Counted from the first letter of the stretch, positions 1 through 4,677 are shown. The stretch: DNA of 6,102 nt from Chloroflexota bacterium (GCA_021823905.1 JAKALX010000240.1:1-6102); one strand, 5' to 3'. Notes: a model not told the origin generated them from the sequence alone. Numbers and translations: made by a program.

Positions 1-25
1 CAACGCGGAGCGATCCACCAAAATT

Positions 26-52
26 CCTCTGCGTCCTTCGCGCCTTTGCGGC
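26..52. repeat. Short 9-bp-period intergenic repeat
   Basis: Three diverged 9-mers stand in tandem: CCTCTGCGT, CCTTCGCGC, CTTTGCGGC. They lie just upstream of clpS. From memory, very similar phrases recur between genes in several GC-rich phyla (Planctomycetota, Verrucomicrobiota, Acidobacteriota, Chloroflexota). Their function is unknown, and this copy alone proves only the periodicity. Confidence 0.45.
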
Positions 53-70
53 CAATCCGATCCCGGTCTC

Positions 71-79
71 TGCTAGAAT
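71..79 (+). promoter_or_regulatory. Extended -10-like element before clpS
   Basis: TGC followed by TAGAAT (74-79) fits an extended -10 box (TGn plus 5 of 6 matches to TATAAT). No good -35 lies at normal distance; the nearest candidate, TTGCGG at 46-51, is 22 bp away. Transcription would start near 85-87, only a few bases before the ATG at 90, so the mRNA would be leaderless or nearly so. The box overlaps the upstream ATG at 78, which argues against that start. Confidence 0.4.
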
Positions 80-89
80 GGACGACCGT

Positions 90-413
90 ATGGCGACACT
101 TCCGACCCCGAGCACCCGGATCCTCGAGGACACCGACAAGCAGCTCGAGAAGCCGTTCCAGCTCATCCTGCTCGACGACGACCACCACACCTACCAGTAC
201 GTCATCGCCATGCTCGCCGCTGTATTTCACTACGGGCCCGAGAAGGGGTTCGCCATCGCCTGCGTGGTCGACAGCCAGGGCCAGGCGATCCTCATGACCG
301 GCTCGCGCGACGAAGTGGAGCTGAAGCAGCAGCTCGTCCACGCCTTCGGTCCCGACCCGCTCATGGAGCAGAGCGCCGGCAGCATGACCGCGATCATCGA
401 ACAGCTCGACTGA
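90..413 (+). CDS. clpS: ATP-dependent Clp protease adaptor ClpS
   Basis: ClpS is a small cytoplasmic adaptor that binds N-degron substrates and delivers them to ClpA/ClpC-ClpP. The 107-aa product has a short flexible N-terminal tail (1-22) and then the ClpS core. LILLDDD (25-31) corresponds to the LVNDD strand of E. coli ClpS, followed by the helix TYQYVIAML, an EKGF segment, QGQAI (63-67) and a final GSMTAIIE. An ungapped eye alignment pairs E. coli Asn34 with Asp29, Met40 with Tyr35 and His66 with Asp61, so the pocket that grips the N-terminal residue looks altered. Asp30 and Asp31 are kept. The closest-looking relatives are planctomycete/Chloroflexota types ending GSMSA-IE. I chose ATG 90 over the in-frame ATG 78 because neither has a Shine-Dalgarno and 78 sits inside a -10-like box. 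No clpA or clpP is in view. Confidence 0.88.
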   Translation: MATLPTPSTRILEDTDKQLEKPFQLILLDDDHHTYQYVIAMLAAVFHYGPEKGFAIACVVDSQGQAILMTGSRDEVELKQQLVHAFGPDPLMEQSAGSMTAIIEQLD

Positions 414-427
414 CGAACAGCCGCCAT

Positions 428-445
428 GGGGACCACATGGTCCTT
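428..445 (+). terminator. Weak hairpin after clpS, possible terminator
   Basis: GGACC (430-434) pairs with GGTCC (439-443) around the loop ACAT, and two G-T wobbles extend it to 428/445. It begins 14 bp past the clpS stop. The following bases (CTACAGG) are not a T tract, so termination here is doubtful. Confidence 0.2.
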
Positions 446-610
446 CTACAGGGGCCGAACGGCCATCATCCCCAGCGCTCCCAGCCCCGATGATGCGTCC
501 ATCGCGGTGGCGATGAGGCGCGCGGCGCTCGCTGTCCTCTCCCGATCCATGGTGTTGCTCGCGCTCATCGCCGCCGTGACTGCCAGTTCCAGCAACAGCT
601 CCATTCCGAT

Positions 611-633
611 GGGGGCGCCGCCAAGGCGCCCCC
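611..633. repeat. Strong GC hairpin (inverted repeat)
   Basis: GGGGGCGCC (611-619) and GGCGCCCCC (625-633) form a perfect 9-bp stem around the loop GCCAA. There is no T tract on either side, so it is not a standard intrinsic terminator. It could be a factor-assisted terminator for clpS, an RNA stability element or a protein-binding dyad. Confidence 0.5.
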
Positions 634-805
634 TCGCTCTGCCCGGCATCCACCCGCTGTGCGGCCATCTATTCGGTACGGAGAGCGCGAGCGACCCGCC
701 AGGCTGTCCCGATCCACCGGCCACCAAAACCCCGCGCCAGCTAACCCTCTCCTTCGCTACACTGGCTCTTCGCAGCGCAACGACCGAGGAGGCCACCGCC
801 CAGCC

Positions 806-997
806 ATGTCCAGCGACTACGGAAGCCGCCACGCGCGCCGTCCCCTGATTCGCGTTCGCCCTGCCACCAACGGCGCCTGGCGCGCCGAAGGCGAAGACAC
901 TATCCGCGAAGGCCACGGCGAAACGCCCGCCGCCGCCCTCGGCGACTGGTTCCAGAAGAACGCCGAGCGGCTCGGCTTCGACGTGCGCGTCGACTGA
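806..997 (+). CDS. Small hypothetical protein (63 aa)
   Basis: Function unknown. The start ATG 806 is set by a strong Shine-Dalgarno, GAGGAGG at 786-792, 13 bp upstream. The frame is open further upstream, but that part reads as low-quality sequence. Residues 1-12 are basic and polar. A hydrophobic strand RPLIRVRP follows, then GAWRAEGEDTI, the turn GHGETP, a helix AAALGDWFQKNAERLGF and a last strand DVRVD. A strand-strand-helix order with a W-x-A-E-G-E motif loosely recalls HicB-like small domains, but the usual HicB motifs and a HicA partner are missing, so I do not assign it. No signal peptide or membrane segment is present. Its stop lies 15 bp from the stop of the convergent aldolase gene. 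The 10-bp palindrome GAGGGCCCTC (1000-1009) fills most of that gap. Confidence 0.62.
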   Translation: MSSDYGSRHARRPLIRVRPATNGAWRAEGEDTIREGHGETPAAALGDWFQKNAERLGFDVRVD

Positions 998-1012
998 GAG
1001 AGGGCCCTCCGC

Positions 1013-1570
1013 CTACGACTGCCGCCGCGACCGCCGGATGGCCTCGATCTGCGCGCTCTCCTCCAGCGCCGTCAGCCAGTGCAGCGCCTCCCAGAGCGTC
1101 TTGCCGCGCGCGTATGCCCCGTGCCCACGCAGGAGCACCACCAGCCGAGACTCCAGCAACGCCGCAATCTGCTCGGATTGCCGCGGGCCCGCCGCCACGA
1201 CCGGGACGTCGGTCAGATGCAGCTGCCCCTCAAAATCGCCCGGTACGAACTTGTCGGTTTCGAACGAGAGCGCGATCGCGTGCCGCGGATGCGCATGGAC
1301 CACGGCGTTCGCCCCCGTGACCGCATAGATCGTGTGGTGGAGGACCGTGTCGCTCGAAGGCTGCGGCCCCTCGCTCCGGCCGTCGGGGAACACCCTGCTA
1401 ATGTGCCGCTCCGCGAGCCGCCCGAGCATCGTCCCCGTCCCCGTGATCCACATCCCCGGCTGCTCGCGCACGGACAGGTTCCCGCCATGCGAAGTCACGA
1501 GCGCGAGCTGGTAGAGGTCGCGCCCAACCTCCTGGAACTCCCGCATCACCCCGGCCGGCACATTCACCAT
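1013..1570 (-). CDS. Class II aldolase/adducin family protein
   Basis: Predicted cytoplasmic zinc-dependent aldolase or epimerase of the FucA/AraD type, which cleaves or rearranges phosphorylated sugars through an enediolate. The 185 aa cover the whole domain, slightly shorter than FucA (about 215). Seen: HGGNLSVR (28-35, the substrate-phosphate glycine-Asn loop), WITGTG (41-46), PSSDTVLHHTIY (71-82), VVHAHP with zinc-ligand candidates His92 and His94, and LLRGHGAYARG with the third ligand His150. The catalytic acid, Glu73 in FucA, aligns with Asp74. Methylthioribulose-phosphate dehydratase (MtnB) and other members share this fold, so the substrate is open. ATG 1570 has AGAGG 5 bp upstream (1576-1580). 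It lies 116 bp downstream of the same-strand SDR gene and is probably cotranscribed with it, though the gap may hold its own control elements. Confidence 0.87.
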   Translation of the reverse strand: MVNVPAGVMREFQEVGRDLYQLALVTSHGGNLSVREQPGMWITGTGTMLGRLAERHISRVFPDGRSEGPQPSSDTVLHHTIYAVTGANAVVHAHPRHAIALSFETDKFVPGDFEGQLHLTDVPVVAAGPRQSEQIAALLESRLVVLLRGHGAYARGKTLWEALHWLTALEESAQIEAIRRSRRQS

Positions 1571-1594
1571 CTCAGCCTCTCACTACGCCGTCCG

Positions 1595-1626
1595 TCCGTA
1601 CGCAGAGCGTTCCGTACGTGGAGCGT
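1595..1626. repeat. 16-bp tandem direct repeat upstream of the aldolase
   Basis: TCCGTACGCAGAGCGT (1595-1610) is followed immediately by TCCGTACGTGGAGCGT (1611-1626), with 14 of 16 positions identical. Each copy contains the palindrome CGTACG. The pair ends 25 bp before the aldolase start codon on the minus strand, a position suited to a regulator binding on one face of the helix, or it may be a simple local duplication. Confidence 0.55.
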
Positions 1627-1647
1627 CAGCGACACGTCCCCCGTCCC

Positions 1648-1688
1648 AATCGGAATCGGCAATCGGCAATCGGAAATCGTGAATCGTT
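1648..1688. repeat. CGATTnn heptad array overlapping the SDR stop codon
   Basis: On the plus strand the units read AATCGG, AATCGGC, AATCGGC, AATCGGA, AATCGTG, AATCGTT, giving a 7-bp period over about 41 bp. On the minus strand this is CGATT plus two variable bases. The last unit includes two bases of the SDR stop codon (1687-1689). It resembles in kind the short tandemly repeated heptamers (STRR) of cyanobacteria, with a different sequence. There is no spacer structure, so it is not CRISPR. Confidence 0.65.
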
Positions 1689-2463
1689 AATAGCCGAACA
1701 GGTTCCCCCCACCGTCCACCGTGATCCGCTGCCCCGTCAGGTAGCTCGCCCTGTCCGAGAGCAGGAACAGCACCGCGTTCGCCACGTCCTCCGGCTGGCA
1801 CACTCGCCCGAACGGCGAGGTCGCGTCGAGCTCGCGCATGTCGAGATCCTTGCGCCCGCGCATCGCACCCGCCAACCGCCGGCCCATCTCCGTCTCCACC
1901 AGCCCCGGCGCCACGATGTTCACGTGGATGTTGTTCTTGCGCTCCTCCTTGAACAGCGTCTGCGCCAGCGCCTCCATCGCCGCCTTGCCCATGTTGTAGG
2001 GCGAGCCGTTCCCCGCCATGTTGCTCGTCGCCACGCTCGAAATCATCACGATGTCGCCCCGCGGCTGCGTCCGCATCGAGGGCAGCACCAGCTTCGAAAG
2101 GTAGAACGGCCCGAACGCATGCGTGCGGACGACCCGCTCCATCTCCGCCGGGTCGGTGTCGGCCACCGAGTTCCCGCGGCTCGCGATCCCGGCGTTGTTC
2201 ACCAGAATGTCCACGTGGCCGAAGTCCTTCACGATCTGCTCGACCATCGCCGTGTCTTCTTCCAGGTTGTCGACCTGCGCCGCGTAGATCTTCGCCTTCC
2301 CGCCGGCGAGCTCGATCGCCGCCGCCGTGTCGCGCGCCGCCTGCTCGTCGCGGCGATAGTTGACGGCAACCGCGGCGCCCGCTGCCGCCAGCTGAAGCGA
2401 GATGGTGCGGCCGATACCCCGGCCACCTCCGGTTACGAGCGCGACACGACCTGCAAGCGACAT
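1687..2463 (-). CDS. SDR family NAD(P)-dependent oxidoreductase
   Basis: Classical short-chain dehydrogenase/reductase of 258 aa, the normal length for FabG-like enzymes, predicted cytoplasmic. Seen: the Rossmann motif TGGGRGIG (11-18), NYRR (35-38) after the second strand (basic residues, suggesting NADP(H)), NNAG (89-92), ISS (141-143) with the catalytic Ser, YNMGK with Tyr156 and Lys160, VAPGLVETEM (184-193), and the C-terminal YLTGQRITVDGGG. The Asn of the catalytic tetrad (the TNL region in FabG) aligns with His115, which is unusual. ATG 2463 is chosen because AGGAGA lies at 2469-2474; the 31-codon upstream extension lacks support and would swallow this site. The gene is upstream of the aldolase on the same strand. 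The substrate is not deducible; a secondary alcohol or ketone of a sugar or hydroxy acid is plausible. Confidence 0.92.
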   Translation of the reverse strand: MSLAGRVALVTGGGRGIGRTISLQLAAAGAAVAVNYRRDEQAARDTAAAIELAGGKAKIYAAQVDNLEEDTAMVEQIVKDFGHVDILVNNAGIASRGNSVADTDPAEMERVVRTHAFGPFYLSKLVLPSMRTQPRGDIVMISSVATSNMAGNGSPYNMGKAAMEALAQTLFKEERKNNIHVNIVAPGLVETEMGRRLAGAMRGRKDLDMRELDATSPFGRVCQPEDVANAVLFLLSDRASYLTGQRITVDGGGNLFGY

Positions 2464-2495
2464 GAACTTCTCCTGCTGAAATGGGATGTGGCCCC

Positions 2496-2501
2496 ATTCT
2501 A
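2496..2501 (-). promoter_or_regulatory. -10 candidate for the SDR gene
   Basis: On the minus strand TAGAAT matches 5 of 6 of TATAAT and would start transcription near 2489, giving a leader of about 26 nt. No consensus -35 is visible at 16-18 bp; that region is occupied by the dyad at 2505-2520. The same hexamer precedes clpS. Confidence 0.35.
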
Positions 2502-2504
2502 CGG

Positions 2505-2520
2505 CCCGTTCCGCAACGGG
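2505..2520. promoter_or_regulatory. Operator-like dyad CCCGTT-N4-AACGGG
   Basis: A perfect 6-bp inverted repeat with spacer CCGC lies 3 bp upstream of the SDR -10 candidate, inside the -10/-35 spacer. A dimeric repressor bound here would block the promoter. A related dyad lies at 2617-2633. No regulator gene is in the window. Confidence 0.4.
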
Positions 2521-2616
2521 AATGCCCGGCAGGGTGTCCACGGCCGGTGCGGCCACTGGAACAGGTGCGTCGTTTGGGGACAGGAAAGGTCTCTTTACTC
2601 ACGACACCCCTGGCGT

Positions 2617-2633
2617 TCCCGTAACGCACGGGA
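2617..2633. promoter_or_regulatory. Second related dyad TCCCGT-N5-ACGGGA
   Basis: A 6-bp inverted repeat around AACGC shares the CCCGT/ACGGG half-sites with the dyad at 2505-2520, about 110 bp away centre to centre. Two similar sites in one divergent intergenic region could serve the same regulator, or both may be chance in GC-rich DNA. Confidence 0.3.
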
Positions 2634-2684
2634 GTATCCGCGAGAGAAGCGGCGGACGAAAACGAAATCGTCGCGCCGGGTCCG

Positions 2685-2715
2685 TTGACCAGGCCAGGCG
2701 AACCTGTGCTACTCT
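2685..2715 (+). promoter_or_regulatory. Promoter candidate for the secreted-protein transcript
   Basis: TTGACC (2685-2690) is 19 bp from TACTCT (2710-2715), which is preceded by TGC as an extended -10. The start would be near 2722, giving an mRNA leader of roughly 350 nt before the GTG at 3075. The spacing is long and the -10 matches only 4 of 6. Confidence 0.35.
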
Positions 2716-3074
2716 CGGGGCCGCTCCAATTCAGAGCGATATGTACATCCTAATAAGAGGAGCCAGACGAGGCTGCAACCGCGTCTGGCTCCGAGCCGCA
2801 AGGGAACCGTCGCAGGGCACCTTGCTGAGCGATTCCGGCATGGCGCCGGAACGTTCTCAGTATAGCGCGCTTTTTCCCTCTCCAATGAGGAAGCGCTGTC
2901 CCTTCCCGGCTCAGGAAGGAGACCTCTCCGCAAACGCCGAAACTCCGCGCCCGGAAGACGTTGCATCGACACCATCCGCCCCCGCATGGCCGCCCCCGCC
3001 ACGACGCAAGGGATTGCCCTTGATCGATCGTCGCGATGTAGGCGCGTGCTCCACTACAAGGGAGAACATCAAAA
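2716..3074 (+). other. Structured leader region with five hairpins, no gene
   Basis: No convincing gene in 359 bp. The plus strand can fold into successive hairpins. (1) GGAGCCAGACG (2759-2769) pairs with CGTCTGGCTCC (2782-2792), 11 bp. (2) CTGAG (2825-2829) with CTCAG (2856-2860) encloses TTCCGGC (2833-2839) with GCCGGAA (2845-2851), 12 bp with a small internal loop. (3) GCGCTT and CCTC (2867-2880) pair with GAGGAAGCGC (2887-2896), with a TTTC bulge. (4) CCTTCC (2901-2906) pairs with GGAAGG (2914-2919). (5) CAAGGG (3007-3012) pairs with CCCTTG (3017-3022). T5 at 2871-2875 falls 10 nt after hairpin 2. I compared this with riboswitch cores I remember (cobalamin, SAM, SAH, TPP, c-di-GMP) and saw no match. 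A long 5' leader or a separate small RNA is possible. Confidence 0.4.
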
Positions 3075-3530
3075 GTGAAACTGTCTCTGTCTAGCGCGAG
3101 GAAGTCCCTCGTCCTCGGCCTTATGGGCCTCGTCGCACTCGGCCTCACCGCCGCGATGGCGGCCTCCTCGGACGGCGCAATTGTCATCAATGACCACCAG
3201 TGCTTCGACGCCAGCGGCGGCTACACGATCTGTTATGATCTGCATGTCGAAGGGAACCAGACCACTGCTGCGTCAGGCAATGTCAGTCTCGAGCAAAATG
3301 GCTTTGTTAATCAGAGCCTGATAGACCCCAGCGGCAACACCGTTGCCTCGGCCACCCAGGACGTCCACTACCACACTCTTTGGATGGCCAAGACGGCCAC
3401 GCTCCAGGAGGGTGGCGCGCACTACTCGTTCTCGTCTACTTCCGGCGGCACGACCTGCACTTCGAGTTTCGACATCCACATCGCCAACGGCTCCGTCCAG
3501 TACGACAATTTCTCGTCCGCTTGTAGCTGA
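3075..3530 (+). CDS. Small secreted protein with four cysteines, unknown family
   Basis: Not recognised. The 151 aa begin with a classical Sec signal peptide: basic n-region KLSLSSARK, hydrophobic core SLVLGLMGLVALGLTAA, and likely cleavage after AMA (29) or one residue later. The mature part of about 120 aa is rich in Ser, Thr, Gly and Asn with alternating hydrophobic residues, suggesting a beta-sandwich. Cys43, Cys53, Cys128 and Cys150 could form two disulfides outside the cytoplasm. N-x-S/T sequons occur, but this has no known meaning here. There is no lipobox and no LPxTG or membrane anchor, so it is probably released or associated with the envelope. The start is GTG at 3075, with AAGGGAG (3058-3064) 10 bp upstream. 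It stands alone, with a structured region before it and a clear terminator after it. Confidence 0.75.
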   Translation: MKLSLSSARKSLVLGLMGLVALGLTAAMAASSDGAIVINDHQCFDASGGYTICYDLHVEGNQTTAASGNVSLEQNGFVNQSLIDPSGNTVASATQDVHYHTLWMAKTATLQEGGAHYSFSSTSGGTTCTSSFDIHIANGSVQYDNFSSACS

Positions 3531-3551
3531 CGCCAGGTCTCAGCCACATTC

Positions 3552-3580
3552 AGGGGCCGGGGTTTGTTCCCGGCCCCTCT
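3552..3580 (+). terminator. Intrinsic terminator after the secreted-protein gene
   Basis: AGGGGCCGGG (3552-3561) pairs perfectly with CCCGGCCCCT (3569-3578) around a 7-nt loop, followed by CTTGATCT, a short T-containing tail. It starts 21 bp after the stop codon. The stem also lies downstream of the convergent URO-D-superfamily gene and may stop minus-strand transcription, but that side has no T tract. Confidence 0.75.
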
Positions 3581-3609
3581 TGATCTCCGTAGGCGCGTCG
3601 CCTCGGAAC

Positions 3610-4599
3610 CTACCGCCCGGCCGCCCGCAGCGCGGCCTGCAGGTTCCGCACCGGCGCCGCCGGATCGATCGAGCAGCCGCCCGCGAGGATGAATCGCTTC
3701 GTCGTCACCGCGCCAAGGTCCTTCGCGACCTGCGCCGACACCTCCGCCGCGGAGCCCGACTTCAGCAGCCGCCGATCGATCCCGCCCATCACCGCCACGT
3801 CCGCACGCGAGGCCACCTCGCTGAGCGACGCGTTCCCCGCGCCGTGCGCGTCCCAGTTGAACGCCGCCACCGGGTAGTCCAGCAGCAGATCCAGCAGGTT
3901 GTGGTCGCGGCAGACGTGCAGGACGTTCACCGGCGCCCCCCGAACCTCCGCCAGCACCCGCAGGTCATACGGCCGCCCAAATTCCCGGTAGAACGCTTCG
4001 TCCGCCGCGTCGCGCGTCCCCCATTCGACCGTCGCCAGGAAGATCCCCGAAGCCCCGTCATCAATGCTCCTGGCGCTGTAAGCCGCCAGCGATTCCGCGA
4101 TGCGCCCGAGCCCTACGTGCGCCGACGCAGGGTCCGCCGCGACCGCCGCGCGAAACTCCGCCGGGCTCATCGCCAGGTAGCCGCTCGCGACCGTCAGCGG
4201 GTTGAACACCGTCTGGATCACGTCAACCTCGTCGCCCACCGCCGCGACGACGCGCCCGAGAGCATGGAGCTGCTCGGCGAACGGCGGCGCGCCCGGCCCG
4301 ATGACCGGCATGGCCGCAAGGTCGGCAACGCTCCGCTGCGTCGTGTCCACCCGCCGGGGGTGCGTCGTCCCGTTGAACTCGTACGCGATCCCCCAAGCCT
4401 CCCAGTAGTAGGTGAAGCGCGGGTTCACCTTCACCAGGTCCCAGTCGTACGCCCGGTACGCCTCGATCGTCGCCTCCGCCAGCCCCTGCGCCGAGAACTC
4501 CCGCGCGAAATCGTGCCCCCAGAGCGCCACCGGCGCCCGGTCGACCGGTTCCCCGGCCAGCGCCGCCCGCAGCCGTTCCTTGTGCGACATCGCTTGCAT
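3610..4599 (-). CDS. URO-D superfamily protein, MtaA-like corrinoid methyltransferase type
   Basis: A 329-aa member of the uroporphyrinogen decarboxylase superfamily, predicted cytoplasmic TIM barrel. It lacks the N-terminal RQAGRY-type motif of true HemE. It has the zinc-site signature of cobamide-dependent methyltransferases (MtaA, MtbA, CmuA): LHVC with His228 and Cys230, and AGGCSIDPAAP with Cys309 near the C-terminus. The 79-residue gap between the Cys residues is close to the 77 I recall for MtaA. By family knowledge such proteins move methyl groups between a corrinoid protein and a zinc-bound thiol; the real substrate is unknown. ATG 4599 is set by GGAGG (4609-4613) 9 bp upstream; ATG 4590 would be too far, and the 16-codon longer frame has no support. 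No corrinoid-binding protein or second methyltransferase is nearby. The gene is divergent from the flavin monooxygenase across a 153-bp gap. Confidence 0.85.
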   Translation of the reverse strand: MQAMSHKERLRAALAGEPVDRAPVALWGHDFAREFSAQGLAEATIEAYRAYDWDLVKVNPRFTYYWEAWGIAYEFNGTTHPRRVDTTQRSVADLAAMPVIGPGAPPFAEQLHALGRVVAAVGDEVDVIQTVFNPLTVASGYLAMSPAEFRAAVAADPASAHVGLGRIAESLAAYSARSIDDGASGIFLATVEWGTRDAADEAFYREFGRPYDLRVLAEVRGAPVNVLHVCRDHNLLDLLLDYPVAAFNWDAHGAGNASLSEVASRADVAVMGGIDRRLLKSGSAAEVSAQVAKDLGAVTTKRFILAGGCSIDPAAPVRNLQAALRAAGR

Positions 4600-4649
4600 C
4601 GTCCATGACCTCCATTCCGAGTCTACTCCCGCCGAAAAGCCCAGCACTT

Positions 4650-4677
4650 GCGCCCTGCGCCTCGCGCCTCACGCCTC
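4650..4677. repeat. GCGCCTC heptad array
   Basis: Four consecutive 7-mers, GCGCCCT, GCGCCTC, GCGCCTC and ACGCCTC, lie in the divergent spacer, 12 bp before the monooxygenase -35 box. It shares the 7-bp period of the array at 1648-1688 but not its sequence. Confidence 0.6.

Larger units (their letters stand above)
414..805. other. 392-bp intergenic region without a convincing gene
   Basis: Long open frames run through this stretch on both strands, but none has a recognisable protein or a good ribosome binding site. Contents I can point to are a weak hairpin just after clpS (428-445), a strong GC hairpin (611-633), and a TACACT at 758-763 that could be a -10 for the 63-aa gene but has no matching -35. 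A 52-codon minus-strand frame (446-604) has coding-like base composition and is discussed as a finding only. Confidence 0.5.

Noticed and set aside
426..916. Overlapping 140-aa plus and 156-aa minus frames between clpS and the small gene
   Set aside because: No ribosome binding site or recognisable domain, and antiparallel frames with shared third positions are both open in GC-rich DNA. Only the 52-codon minus-strand end is kept as a weak finding.
1000..1009. GAGGGCCCTC as a bidirectional terminator between convergent genes
   Set aside because: A perfect palindrome without loop bases or T tracts; it cannot form a stable terminator hairpin of normal geometry.
1648..1688. CRISPR array
   Set aside because: Units are 7 bp and contiguous, with no 20-40 bp repeat/spacer alternation and no cas genes.
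1583..2688. Long frames on both strands overlapping the SDR gene
   Set aside because: Low-complexity Arg/Gly-rich translations without motifs; the SDR frame carries every expected family motif.
2486..3190. Frames of 202 aa (+), 97 aa (-) and 146 aa (-) in the intergenic region before the secreted protein
   Set aside because: Mutually overlapping, without start signals or protein-like composition; the region is better explained by RNA hairpins.
3610..4599. Uroporphyrinogen decarboxylase (hemE)
   Set aside because: The fold family fits, but the heme-enzyme N-terminal motif is missing and the zinc motif of corrinoid methyltransferases is present.
3343..4608. 421-aa plus-strand open frame across the MtaA-like gene
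   Set aside because: Extremely Arg/Pro-rich with no family features; it is the antisense shadow of the minus-strand gene with conserved zinc motifs.
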